From NCBI GenBank assembly GCA_016795385.1, contig JAEUHI010000076.1, positions 16,861 to 80,860 of the forward strand: a DNA stretch of 64,000 nt, in the 5' to 3' direction. The stretch's first letter is position 1. Each line of letters begins with the position of its first letter. Below are positions 15,785 through 24,576 of this stretch, piece by piece. The position numbers and the translations under genes are program-made. The notes under the pieces were generated by a model. The model saw only the letters and a program-made list of their open reading frames with translations, did no database searches and was not told where the DNA came from. This DNA comes from Verrucomicrobiales bacterium (GTDB lineage Bacteria > Verrucomicrobiota > Verrucomicrobiia > Verrucomicrobiales > DEV007).

Positions 15785-16558
15785 TCACGCCGGTTCGAGC
15801 GGATAGGCCGCCATCAGCGTCTTGAAGTCGCGGATCGAGCGCGACAGGCCGACAAAGACGCCCCGCGCGACGAGGTGGTGGCCCACATTTAGCTCGGCCA
15901 GATGCGGCACCCGCATCAACTTCACGAGGTTGCCGAGATTGATTCCGTGCCCCGCGTTCACCTGCAGACCTTCGCCGTGGGCGAGCCGGGCGGCCTCGAC
16001 GAGGAGGCGGAATTCCTCATCCCCGCCATCGGGAGCGGCGTTGGCGAAGGACCCGGTGTGCAATTCCACCATGTCCGCCCCGATCTTCGCCGAAGCGAGG
16101 ATCTGCGCCGGCTCGGGATCGACGAAAAGACTCACGAGGATGCCGGCATCCCGCAGCGTTTTCACGGTGCGCTCCAGCGAGGTGTCCGCATTGGCGACAT
16201 TGAGTCCGCCCTCGGTCGTCACTTCGCGACGGTTTTCCGGCACGAGGCAGACGAAATCGGGCTTCGCCTCCAGCGCGATCGCGAGGATCTCGGGCGTGTT
16301 GCCCATTTCCAAATTCAGCTTGGTATGGATGCCCCGGCGGATCTCGAAAACATCGGCATCCTGGATATGGCGGCGATCGAGCCGCAGATGGATCGTGATG
16401 GAATCCGCGCCGGCCGCCTCGGCTTCATGGGCGGCGGCGAGCAGCGAGGGCTCCGCGTTGTGCGCGGTCGGGTCGGGGGAATAACGCGCCTGCCGCAGGG
16501 TCGCGACATGGTCGATGTTCACGCCGAGTTTCAGCGGGGAGACCGGGGGTTGGCTCAT
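15785..16558 (-). CDS. pdxJ: Pyridoxine 5'-phosphate synthase
   Basis: This 257-residue cytosolic TIM-barrel enzyme condenses 1-deoxyxylulose 5-phosphate with aminoacetone phosphate to give pyridoxine 5'-phosphate (DXP-dependent vitamin B6 route). Signature blocks are LGVNIDHVATLRQAR near the N terminus, ITIHLRLDRRHI, LNLEMGNT, CLVPENRREVTTEGG and the ELHTG/NAGHG phosphate sites. Length is normal for the family. The start MSQPPVSPLK gives the usual short lead into the first strand. It stands alone downstream of the L,D-transpeptidase gene. Confidence 0.95.
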   Translation of the reverse strand: MSQPPVSPLKLGVNIDHVATLRQARYSPDPTAHNAEPSLLAAAHEAEAAGADSITIHLRLDRRHIQDADVFEIRRGIHTKLNLEMGNTPEILAIALEAKPDFVCLVPENRREVTTEGGLNVANADTSLERTVKTLRDAGILVSLFVDPEPAQILASAKIGADMVELHTGSFANAAPDGGDEEFRLLVEAARLAHGEGLQVNAGHGINLGNLVKLMRVPHLAELNVGHHLVARGVFVGLSRSIRDFKTLMAAYPLEPA

Positions 16559-16668
16559 GCCCGGAATCTAACGCGCATTTCCCGGAGCGTGGCGGGAAAG
16601 TTGCAGGAAAAAGGGGCCGCAGGCAGGGAACGGATCTACGGCACGGCGGCGGCCAACCGGGTGCCGGA

Positions 16669-17760
16669 TCAATGCGTCACCGTCACGGGCGTACCCACCC
16701 CGACTTTCGAAAAGATGAGCGGTTGCACCGAGGCCGGCACGCGGATGCAGCCGTGGCTCGCCGGGTAATCGGGCACGATGCCGACGTGCAACCCGATCCC
16801 GCCGTTGATGCGCATCCAATAGGGCATGTCGGCCCCGACGAAATGAGAGGCTCCCGAGGGACGACGGCCCACTTCGCTGCTGCCGCCCACGGCGTTGCCA
16901 CCACGATCCACCCAGGTGCCGTAGAGGGTCGATTGCTTCTGTTCGAGCTTCTCACCGATCCGGAACGTTCCGGTGGGGGTGGCATGACCGGATTTCCCGG
17001 AGGAAATCTGCGTCTCGATCACCAGCACCTTGTGCGGACCGTCTTCGCGATAAACCCGGGCGCGCTGGTCGCTCAGGTCGACCTCGATCTTCGCGTTGCT
17101 CGGATCGAGCGCGGGGAGCAGGGCCTGGTTCACATAAATCTCATGCCCCTCGCTCTTGTATTGGCGGGAGGAGGTGCCGATCGACAGGAGGGAAAAGAAT
17201 CCTCCGCCACTCGGCTTGCGCGTGGCCACCGCTTCGATCTCGCGCTCTCCATCGCGTGCCGCGCGATCGGCTTCGAGCTTCGCCCTGGCCGCAAGCTTGG
17301 CTTGTTTCTCGGCTTCCTTCTCCTTTTCACGAGCCAAAAGAGCTTCGGCTTTCGCTTTCTTCTCCGCCTCCTCGGCGGCCAATTCCGCAGCCTCGGCCGC
17401 CGCCTCTTCCTTGGCTTCCGCAGCCTCTTTGGCGAGTTTCTCAGCTTCCTTCTTCTTCGCAAGGGCCAGCTTGTCGGCCTTTTCCTTGGCTTCGGCCTTC
17501 TCCTCGGCCGCCTTGCGGTCGGCCTCTACCTTGGCTTTGGCCGCTTCCTCTTTGGCCTTGGCAGCAGCCAGCTTGGCTTTTGCCGCCGCTTCCTTCTTCT
17601 CCTCCGTCGTCGTCGCCTTCTTGTCTTTCACCACCGCGCCGGACGAGGAGCCCGGGCTCCAGAACGAGGCGGGTTCATCGACCGTGCAAGAAGTCTGCAG
17701 GGTACCGACAAAAATCAGGGCGAGGAAGGAGCGTGAGGAGAAAAAGGTTCGAATCGTCAT
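16669..17760 (-). CDS. L,D-transpeptidase lipoprotein with long coiled coil
   Basis: This 363-residue protein would cross-link peptidoglycan through 3-3 bonds or attach proteins to it. Signal peptide with lipobox L-Q-T-S-C (Cys about 24), then ~130 residues of Ala/Lys/Glu-rich heptads (about 45-165) predicted to form a long single helix. The C-terminal YkuD domain has the catalytic S-H-G-C-I-R (335-340, Cys 338) and an upstream H-V-G. ATG 17760 is chosen over 17889 because the signal peptide starts there. The motif GGGFFSLL just after the coil resembles motifs in two other exported proteins of this window. The helix may span the periplasm. Confidence 0.88.
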   Translation of the reverse strand: MTIRTFFSSRSFLALIFVGTLQTSCTVDEPASFWSPGSSSGAVVKDKKATTTEEKKEAAAKAKLAAAKAKEEAAKAKVEADRKAAEEKAEAKEKADKLALAKKKEAEKLAKEAAEAKEEAAAEAAELAAEEAEKKAKAEALLAREKEKEAEKQAKLAARAKLEADRAARDGEREIEAVATRKPSGGGFFSLLSIGTSSRQYKSEGHEIYVNQALLPALDPSNAKIEVDLSDQRARVYREDGPHKVLVIETQISSGKSGHATPTGTFRIGEKLEQKQSTLYGTWVDRGGNAVGGSSEVGRRPSGASHFVGADMPYWMRINGGIGLHVGIVPDYPASHGCIRVPASVQPLIFSKVGVGTPVTVTH

Positions 17761-17904
17761 ATCTGCATCCGAGAATGAGTAAGCAGAGATGACGCCAGCT
17801 TCCCAGCGAGTCAATTTTTTTATGGCAACTAGACCTAATTTTTCCGTCACCGACACGTTTGCCGCCGAAATGGGGCAAGGAAGCATCAAAGGACGAGCTC
17901 CGGC

Positions 17905-19863
17905 TCAGAGAGAGTCCGGCGTTGCCGTCGGATCGCTCTCGCCGTTGCCGACCGTCTCGGAGAGACCACCCTCTTCCGGCAGGATGCGGTCGATGAGACG
18001 CTTGATGCCCTCGTCGGCGAATTCGCTCTGGGGATAAATCTGGCGGGCGCTGAGGAACCACGCGAGGCCGGAGCCAAACTGCTTCCGCGCTTCCTGGTTC
18101 TCGGCGTTTTTCAGCGCCTTCACGAACGGCGCGACATCGGTGGCGAGGTCGGAACGTTTCGCGCTCAGGGCGACGTCGTCGGGGAAACGCTGGAAGGTCT
18201 TTTCCACGATCTCCCACGCCGCGTGATTGTTGCCGGCCTTGGCGAGGGTGTCGGCCTGCTTCATCACCGTCTCGATCTCCTGGATGTTGCCGATGATCTG
18301 CTCAAGCGCCTTCTGGCGCTCGGGATCATCCACCGTCGCCGCGATGAAACGCGCGCGGTTCGTGAAGATCTGGCGGTAGCTCTGCGTGCCGAGGAGACGG
18401 TCGAATTCGATCTTCGCCTGCTGCTGCACATCGGCCGAGTCGGCGATGAGGTCGAACTGCTCCTTCAACATCGGATTCTGCGGCCAGAGCTCCGCCGCCG
18501 CCTTGATGTTGTCTTCGTAGGCCTGGTTGTCGCCCTGCAGGGCGGCATTCTTCGCCGTGCGGATGCGCATGTTGCTGCTCAGCTTCGCCGCCTCGATCGC
18601 CGCCGTCGGTTTCGAATAATCGAAGTCACCGGCCTGCGTCTTCATCTTGTTCACGAGTTCCTCGGCGAGACCATAGTCCTTCACCTCGATCGCATTCACG
18701 AGCTGGAAGGAATTCTGCGCGTATTCGAGGATCGCCACCTTCTTCTCGCGGGGCACGCTCTGCACCGGAGGGAGATGCTCGCCCATCACGAAGGCCTGCT
18801 GGAGCTGGCGCAGGGCCCCATCCGTCTTGCCCGAATCCATGAGGAATCCGAACGACTCCACCGACTGCCCCACGTCGCGGATCGCCTCGTTCGCGAAGGC
18901 GTCGAGGGTCGTGATCGTGGGGTTGAAGCCGATCGTCTTGGCGAAGGATTGCTCCACCTCCGAGCCTTCCTCGAACTGCAGCTTGCCATCGCCGTCCTTG
19001 AAGAACTCCGTGTAAAACCGCGTCGCCATCACGACATGCTCGAAGCGGCGCTGCAGGAAAAACTGCACCACAAGAGCCTGGAATTCGAGCTTCGCCTCCA
19101 CCTCCGAGAGCTGCACCTTGGCCGCATTCGCGACGCGCTCCGCCTCGACTTCGGCGATGCGCTGCACGTAGCGCTGGATGTGCCCGGCATTGACGGGGTC
19201 TACGGCCTCGCTTTCCTGCTGGTTTGGATCATCGCTCAGCTTCCGCTCGCGCGTACCGGCGTCGCCCTTGCTCCAGGAATCGAAATTCCAGTCGAGCTGA
19301 CGACGCTGCATGTCGAGCTCCTGATTGAGTTGCTTCAGTTGATTCTGGTTCCGCTTCGCGAGGTAAATGCGATACACCGCGTTCGCGAGCGATTCGCAGA
19401 GGCGCGCATCCTGGGGAAACTGCGAAGCCCTCTGGAGCTGCGCCACCGCCTTGGGGAACTTGCTCGCATCGCGATTGTGCGGCGAGAGCGTGTCGAGGAT
19501 CTCGCGGATGGCCATGCGGTAGGCCATGTCCATCTCCGAGGTCGCCGCCTCGGCATTGAGATATTTTTCGAAGCGCGCCCGGAAGACCCGGTTGTCGTTC
19601 ACGTTGAAACTCTTTCCGTCGAAAGTGAAAACGTCCGTCGTCGGATCGAAATAGGGCACGTCATTGCCGACCATCTGCTGGCCGCCTTGGGATTGACCAC
19701 CTTGGTTCACGATCGTGGTCTGGTTCGACGCAGGGGCACTGCCTCCGCCGGCCGGCGCGCCCCCGCCGCCCCCGCCCGGAGTCGGCGGCGTGTAGACCTG
19801 GGCAAAAAGACCCGAACCGATCATGAGGATCGGGAACACCGGGAGAGTGACAGGGATTTTCAT
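17905..19863 (-). CDS. Exported helical repeat protein, function unknown
   Basis: This 652-residue protein has a signal peptide (1-21, ends GLFAQ), a Pro/Gly/Gln-rich stretch (22-65), and then an almost entirely helical body with TPR-like Ala/Leu patterns (for example QLQRASQFPQDARLCESLAN). It would lie in the periplasm or at the cell surface. It is co-directional with the small membrane protein 39 nt upstream. No catalytic motif is seen; a scaffold role is only a guess. Confidence 0.6.
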   Translation of the reverse strand: MKIPVTLPVFPILMIGSGLFAQVYTPPTPGGGGGGAPAGGGSAPASNQTTIVNQGGQSQGGQQMVGNDVPYFDPTTDVFTFDGKSFNVNDNRVFRARFEKYLNAEAATSEMDMAYRMAIREILDTLSPHNRDASKFPKAVAQLQRASQFPQDARLCESLANAVYRIYLAKRNQNQLKQLNQELDMQRRQLDWNFDSWSKGDAGTRERKLSDDPNQQESEAVDPVNAGHIQRYVQRIAEVEAERVANAAKVQLSEVEAKLEFQALVVQFFLQRRFEHVVMATRFYTEFFKDGDGKLQFEEGSEVEQSFAKTIGFNPTITTLDAFANEAIRDVGQSVESFGFLMDSGKTDGALRQLQQAFVMGEHLPPVQSVPREKKVAILEYAQNSFQLVNAIEVKDYGLAEELVNKMKTQAGDFDYSKPTAAIEAAKLSSNMRIRTAKNAALQGDNQAYEDNIKAAAELWPQNPMLKEQFDLIADSADVQQQAKIEFDRLLGTQSYRQIFTNRARFIAATVDDPERQKALEQIIGNIQEIETVMKQADTLAKAGNNHAAWEIVEKTFQRFPDDVALSAKRSDLATDVAPFVKALKNAENQEARKQFGSGLAWFLSARQIYPQSEFADEGIKRLIDRILPEEGGLSETVGNGESDPTATPDSL

Positions 19864-19902
19864 GGATGCGCGGGAAAGGGGAAAATGGGGAAATTTTCTC
19901 GA

Positions 19903-20346
19903 TCACTCGTCGATCGACTCGGCCACGAGCGTGCCATCGCGATCGACCCGCACTACGAGCCCCAGCTCGGTGCCGCGTTCGATGTTGATGTTGCTGAAAT
20001 CTTCCGGCACCAGGACCGGGACCGGCATCGTCTCCGTCGCGTCGCTCGCCTCGAAACTGATGAGGCGGCCACGATCGGGCGTCCAGCGCAGCGTCTCCTC
20101 CACCTTGCCCTCGACTCGGTAGACATTCCCCCGCAGGCTGTTGCCATTGTCGCGGTAGGTCACGAGACTGAGGGGAGCCGCGTTGCCGCTCGATTTCTTC
20201 GAGCCCGCCTTCCCTCCGCCCTCACCGAGGATCCCTCCGGCGATCAATTTGAAAAGAAGGGCGGCGACGACCACAAAACCGAGAATGGCGGCAGCGATCC
20301 CGGCGATTTGACCGATATTGATTCCGGAACTGGCTCTCCTGGGCAT
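19903..20346 (-). CDS. Small single-pass membrane protein
   Basis: This 147-residue protein has a Gly/Ala-rich membrane helix (about 13-37), a Gly/Ser/Lys linker and a ~90-residue beta-rich domain containing VYRVEGKVEETLRW. That is reminiscent of an OB-like or PilZ-like barrel, but no family was recognised. It probably shares an operon with the 652-residue exported protein. Confidence 0.55.
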   Translation of the reverse strand: MPRRASSGINIGQIAGIAAAILGFVVVAALLFKLIAGGILGEGGGKAGSKKSSGNAAPLSLVTYRDNGNSLRGNVYRVEGKVEETLRWTPDRGRLISFEASDATETMPVPVLVPEDFSNINIERGTELGLVVRVDRDGTLVAESIDE

Positions 20347-20454
20347 GACGGGGATTTTGGCGATAGTAACACGAAGCCGTCAGATTACCAGAGCCGACGC
20401 AGTGGCGGGAAGGAAAAAGACGGCGGGGAAAATCGATCGGAGTCTCCCCTCCCC

Positions 20455-21147
20455 TCACCCGCCCGTCGCGAGATAGACCTCTTCGTAAGGCTGCACCACG
20501 ACGAATCCATCGCCCTCGAACTTCATCTGGAACGACTCACCACTGCCCCGTCCGAGAAAGGTCTTGAAGCTGATGTCGGTCTTGAAATCGGGCGAGAGAT
20601 TGGCCGACCACGCGATCGTCGCATTCGGGTCGGTGAAGACGGGATTTCCAGGGGTCACCCGCAGGGTCATGGGATTGTAGTGCGAGGTGATCGCGATCAG
20701 GCCCGTGCCCGACAGCCGGTAATTGAAAAGCCCACCCGACACCATGCCCGCGACACGGCGCATCATCTTGATCTCGTTTTTCACGGTGGCCTCGAAGGCG
20801 AGGATGTCATTCCCGTTCACGCAGATCGCCTCGCCGTTGAGCTGGATGATGGAGATCTTCTTGCCGCGGTCGGCCAGATACATCTTGCCCTGTCCCTCGC
20901 CCTTGGTGAGCCGGGCGCCCTCGCCCGAGACGGCTTTCTTCAGAAGATTGCCAAGCCCCTGCTCGAGGATGCCCTCGCGCGTGAACTTGATCTGGCCGCG
21001 GTAGGAGACCATCGCCCCCATCTTCATCCAGACCATCCCGTTCAGGTTGACCTCCAGCATGCGGTCGGACTCCAGCTCGAAAGTCCCCTGGTTCAATTCC
21101 TGTTGCGCGGTTTGCTGGACGAATTCCTGGAGGGAGTAGCGGGACAT
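20455..21147 (-). CDS. AIM24 family protein (TIGR00266/DUF124-like)
   Basis: This 230-residue protein has the beta-solenoid pattern of the AIM24 family: LNGMVWMKMGAMVSYRG, GEGQGKMYLADRGKKI, LNGEAICVNGNDILAFE, and a C-terminal GRGSGESFQMKFEGDGFVVVQ. It lacks a signal peptide and a membrane helix. Bacterial members are of unknown biochemical role; the mitochondrial relative helps organise inner-membrane complexes. Length is normal. Confidence 0.85.
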   Translation of the reverse strand: MSRYSLQEFVQQTAQQELNQGTFELESDRMLEVNLNGMVWMKMGAMVSYRGQIKFTREGILEQGLGNLLKKAVSGEGARLTKGEGQGKMYLADRGKKISIIQLNGEAICVNGNDILAFEATVKNEIKMMRRVAGMVSGGLFNYRLSGTGLIAITSHYNPMTLRVTPGNPVFTDPNATIAWSANLSPDFKTDISFKTFLGRGSGESFQMKFEGDGFVVVQPYEEVYLATGG

Positions 21148-21178
21148 GGGCGAAGGTTAGGAGGAAAGCGCGGGACCG

Positions 21179-22333
21179 TCAATCCCGGGGAGTCGGGCGC
21201 TTTGTGATTTCGCTCGTATCGAGGACTTCGCCGGCGAGACTCTTGATTTCGATCTTCATCGTCGGCGCTCCCGCCCCCGCGGTGATGAGCAGATAATTGT
21301 CGACCCTCGCGTGGAAGCGGGATTCGGGATCCTGATAGAGATCGCCATCTCCTTTCAGGCAAGTATTGAAATACGGAAGACCACCCGCCAGCTCGGCACG
21401 CTCCGCAAAATAGCCGAAACCGGTGATGAGAGCGCTGCCTTTCCGGAAATGCTCGTGCCACGCCCCCTTCGCCAACCCGGCGAGCTGGGTCTGCTTTTCA
21501 TTCATCAAGGTCAACACGAAGCCCGATTTCTTGGCCGCCATCGTCTCCGCATACCAGCGATACTGGGGGGAATCGACCTGCCACGCGTGACAGGTCTGCC
21601 AGGTCGTGCCGTGATCCTGGATGTGATTCAGATCGAGCGCGATGAGGCTGAGATCCACCGCCGGCAGGTCGAGCGTCCAACACCACTCCTCGCCCGGCAG
21701 GGCGAAGAACTCGCGATAGGCCTTCGCCTCGATATCGTAGACCGCGTGATCCGGCGGCTCCGGGCCCCTCGGAGTGATCTCGCGATCGTGATTGCCGAGG
21801 ATGGGCATGAAGGGAAATCGACGGAAGATCTCCGGATGCGCCTCCACGAGCGCGGCGAAAGCCCTCGTCCCTTCCTTGCCGGGCTGATAGAGACTCGGCA
21901 CGTTGTCGCCACCGGTGAGAATCAGATGTGGATCGTCCTTCACGACCGCGGAGAGATCGCGGCCCGGCGCGAATCCCCAGTCAGCGATCACGGCGAGCCG
22001 CAGCCCTTCCGAGGGATAACGTTTCACCGCCTGCACCGGCGAGGCATCGTCGCCCTCGCCGATCCGGAAATGCCAATCGCCTTCACCGGGAGGAAAGGGA
22101 ATTTTCACCTGATGCCGCGTCGCGAGCCCCTCTCCCCGGATCACTTCACCCGGTTCCGGCGTGTCGCCGTAAGCGATCACCGCCGCGGAAGGCTGCGGCG
22201 TCTCCCACGAAACCGTCAGCGACGAGGGAGTCGCCTCCTCATGCGACAGCCAGATCCGCTCGACCGGAGCGGCTTGCAGGGAAGAGATCAGGGACAGAAA
22301 CGAGGAAATCCAGAAACGTCGCATCAGGGTCAT
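21179..22333 (-). CDS. Secreted purple-acid-phosphatase-like metallophosphoesterase
   Basis: This 384-residue exported phosphoesterase has a signal peptide (about 1-21, ends LQAAP), a fibronectin-like N-terminal domain with LTVSWETPQPSAAVIAYG, and a catalytic domain with IADWG, GGDN and G-N-H-D-R-E. It is probably a purple-acid-phosphatase-type enzyme hydrolysing phosphate esters outside the cytoplasm. ATG 22333 and ATG 22324 (MRRFWISS) are both possible starts; both give a good signal peptide. The divergent neighbour is the sirtuin gene. Confidence 0.82.
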   Translation of the reverse strand: MTLMRRFWISSFLSLISSLQAAPVERIWLSHEEATPSSLTVSWETPQPSAAVIAYGDTPEPGEVIRGEGLATRHQVKIPFPPGEGDWHFRIGEGDDASPVQAVKRYPSEGLRLAVIADWGFAPGRDLSAVVKDDPHLILTGGDNVPSLYQPGKEGTRAFAALVEAHPEIFRRFPFMPILGNHDREITPRGPEPPDHAVYDIEAKAYREFFALPGEEWCWTLDLPAVDLSLIALDLNHIQDHGTTWQTCHAWQVDSPQYRWYAETMAAKKSGFVLTLMNEKQTQLAGLAKGAWHEHFRKGSALITGFGYFAERAELAGGLPYFNTCLKGDGDLYQDPESRFHARVDNYLLITAGAGAPTMKIEIKSLAGEVLDTSEITKRPTPRD

Positions 22334-22411
22334 CGTAGCCGCGCCCTTCGCGGGCGGAAAGCGTTTGTCATGGCGTCATGACGACGACAGATTTCCCGGC
22401 CTCCCTCCACC

Positions 22412-23125
22412 ATGAAAACCCCTTCCCGCCTTTTTCTCCTGACCGGAGCCGGTGTCTCCGCGGAGTCGGGTGTCGCCACCTTTCGCGGAGCGGGAGGACT
22501 TTGGGAGGGCCACCGCATCGAGGAGGTCGCCTCGCCCGAGGGCTTCGCGGCCAACCCTGCGCTGGTGCAACGTTTTTACAACGACCGGCGCCGGCTCCTT
22601 CCGACCGCCTCGCCGAATCCCGCGCACCTCGCCATCGCACGGCTCCAGCGCGAATTCCCGGGCCGGGTCACCCTCGTCACCCAGAATGTCGACGACCTCC
22701 ACGAGCGCGGCGGTTCGCCCGAGGTCGTCCACATGCACGGCGAACTGCTCAAAGCCCGCTGCGTGTTCTGCAAACGTGTGCGGGACTGGAGCGGCGACCT
22801 CGACGAGGAGACCCGCTGCGGCGATTGCGGCGGTCAATTGCGGCCACACATCGTCTGGTTCGGTGAAATGCCTCTCGCCCTCGATGCCATCTTCGAAGCG
22901 CTCGGTGCCTGCGATCTCTTCGCCGCGATCGGCACGAGCGGACAGGTCTATCCGGCGGCCGGATTTGTCGAGATGGCCAGCCGCCACGGCGCGAGGTGCC
23001 TCGAATTCAATCTCGAAAGCACCGCGACGAGCCCACATTTCGACGAATCCCGCACCGGCCCCGCCAGCCGCACCGTGCCCGCGTGGGTCGAGGAATTGCT
23101 GGAGTGTCAGGATGCCGAGGCTTGA
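22412..23125 (+). CDS. cobB: Sir2-family NAD-dependent protein deacylase
   Basis: This 237-residue cytosolic enzyme removes acyl groups from lysines using NAD. Visible elements are GAGVSAESGVATFRG (11-25), TQNVDDLH, the catalytic-His motif HMHGEL, a four-Cys zinc module (C-V-F-C ... C-G-D-C), and VWFGEMP and GTSGQVYPAAGF. It has the Tyr/Arg region GHRIEEVAS in place of the classical desuccinylase Y-x-x-R, so acyl preference is uncertain. Divergent from the phosphatase gene; followed by a 22-bp tandem repeat. Confidence 0.92.
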   Translation: MKTPSRLFLLTGAGVSAESGVATFRGAGGLWEGHRIEEVASPEGFAANPALVQRFYNDRRRLLPTASPNPAHLAIARLQREFPGRVTLVTQNVDDLHERGGSPEVVHMHGELLKARCVFCKRVRDWSGDLDEETRCGDCGGQLRPHIVWFGEMPLALDAIFEALGACDLFAAIGTSGQVYPAAGFVEMASRHGARCLEFNLESTATSPHFDESRTGPASRTVPAWVEELLECQDAEA

Positions 23126-23135
23126 CCCTGTTGGG

Positions 23136-23201
23136 TCGGGGACGAGACCCTCTTGCGTCGGGGACGAGACCCTCTTGCGTCGGGGACGAGACCCTCTTGG
23201 G
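23136..23201. repeat. Three tandem copies of a 22-bp unit
   Basis: Units 23136-23157, 23158-23179 and 23180-23201 begin TCGGGGACGAGACCCTCTTG; copies 1 and 2 are identical and copy 3 differs by one base. A small GACCC/GGGTC dyad (TGTT loop) precedes the array. It lies between the sirtuin and the sialidase-like gene. Confidence 0.9.
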
Positions 23202-23276
23202 TCGTGGCAGGAATTTGTTTTGATCCCCCCTGATCACGGACTGTCGATCCCACGACTCTCCCGCCATGATCCCTGG

Positions 23277-24437
23277 ATGGAAAACTCCCCCGCCCCTCTT
23301 TCCCGCCGCCGCTTCGCCGGTCTCTCCCTCGCCGCTTCCGCCGCGACCCTTCTTCCCGCCGCGCGCGCCTGCGCCGCCGCTCCCAAGGCGGAACTGCTCG
23401 AGACGAAGATCATCTCGCCTCAAGCGAACTATTACCACGGTTGGCCGACCCTGACACGCACCGAAATGGGGGAACTCGTCGTCGTCTGGTCGGGCCGCCG
23501 TGAAGCCCACGTCTGCCCCTTCGGCACGGTCGAGATGATGACCTCTCATGACGACGGAGCGAACTGGACCTTTCCCCGCACGGTCTACGACGGCCCCATC
23601 GACGACCGTGATGCGGGCGTGCTGGAGACGGCGAACGGCATTCTCATCGTCACCACCTTCACCTCGCTCGCTTATGCCCCGATGGTCGCGGAAGGCGGCA
23701 GCAAGGCGAAAGATCCTGCCTGGCTCGCGGTGCACCATCGCATCACCGATGAGGAAACGCGCGAGGGCGAACTCGGTTGCTGGTGTTTCCGCTCCACCGA
23801 TGGTGGGCTATCCTTTTCCGGCCGGATCGACACGATCGTGAACAGCCCGCATGGTCCCTGCCAGCTCGCCGACGGCCGCCTTCTCTACGCCGGCAAGGAA
23901 CTCTGGACCGATGAAAAACGCATCGGCGTATCGGTCTCTTCGGACGATGGCGAGACCTGGGAATGGCTCGGGGAGATCCCCACGCGCGAAGGCGATGCGG
24001 TGAAGGAGTATCACGAACTGCACGCGGTGCAGTGCGCGAGCGGCAAAATCATCGTGCAGATCCGCAATCACAATGCGGCCAACAAGGGCGAAACCCTGCA
24101 ATCGGAATCGACCGACGGCGGCAAGACCTGGACCGTTCCCCATCCCATCGGCGTCTGGGGCCTGCCCTCCCATCTTCTGCGGCTGCGCGATGGCCGGCTT
24201 CTCATGACTTATGGTCATCGCCGCAAGCCCTTCGGCAATCAGGCACGCGTCAGCACCGACGAGGGGGCGACTTGGTCCGAGCCAATCGAGATTTCCGGTG
24301 ACGGAATCGGCGGCGATCTCGGATACCCCTCCACCGTCGAGCTGGAGGATGGTGGTTTTGTCAGTGTCTGGTATGAGAAGCTCGCCGACTCGCCCATGGC
24401 CCAGTTGCGGCAGGCGACCTGGCGTTTGGTTTCTTGA
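23277..24437 (+). CDS. Sialidase/neuraminidase-like BNR-repeat protein (Tat-exported)
   Basis: This 386-residue protein has a twin-arginine-type signal peptide (S-R-R-R-F-A-G-L near residue 9, cleavage after ACAAA). The six-bladed propeller has several Asp-box-like turns: S-H-D-D-G-A-N-W, STDGGLSFSG, SSDDGETWEW, STDGGKTWTV and STDEGATWSE. These are characteristic of sialidases and related exo-glycosidases. The substrate is unproven; related proteins occur with sulfatases and glycan-degradation loci. The frame extends upstream through the sirtuin gene, so ATG 23277 is the only sensible start. Confidence 0.8.
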   Translation: MENSPAPLSRRRFAGLSLAASAATLLPAARACAAAPKAELLETKIISPQANYYHGWPTLTRTEMGELVVVWSGRREAHVCPFGTVEMMTSHDDGANWTFPRTVYDGPIDDRDAGVLETANGILIVTTFTSLAYAPMVAEGGSKAKDPAWLAVHHRITDEETREGELGCWCFRSTDGGLSFSGRIDTIVNSPHGPCQLADGRLLYAGKELWTDEKRIGVSVSSDDGETWEWLGEIPTREGDAVKEYHELHAVQCASGKIIVQIRNHNAANKGETLQSESTDGGKTWTVPHPIGVWGLPSHLLRLRDGRLLMTYGHRRKPFGNQARVSTDEGATWSEPIEISGDGIGGDLGYPSTVELEDGGFVSVWYEKLADSPMAQLRQATWRLVS

Positions 24438-24489
24438 CCGCCGCAGCCGCCTCTTACTCTTACCTCATACAATTACCTCTTACTCTTAC

Positions 24490-24558
24490 CTCATACTCAT
24501 ACTCCTACTCAAAACGGATGATCCACGACGCTCGGTCGAGTAGGAGTATGAGTATGAG
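24490..24558. terminator. 21-bp perfect inverted repeat between convergent genes
   Basis: Arm 24490-24510 (CTCATACTCATACTCCTACT plus one C) is the exact complement of 24538-24558, with a 27-nt loop. The arms are made of TACTC/TATGAG microsatellite repeats that continue outside the stem on both sides (from about 24455 and to 24570). It lies between two convergent stop codons and may act as a bidirectional transcription stop; it lacks a T-tract. Confidence 0.6.
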
Positions 24559-24576
24559 TATGAGTATGAGCAGGGA

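Noticed and set aside
18223..21207. 994-codon open frame on the plus strand
   Set aside because: It lies antisense to three well-supported minus-strand genes and its Arg/Glu/His-rich translation is a typical shadow of high-GC coding DNA.
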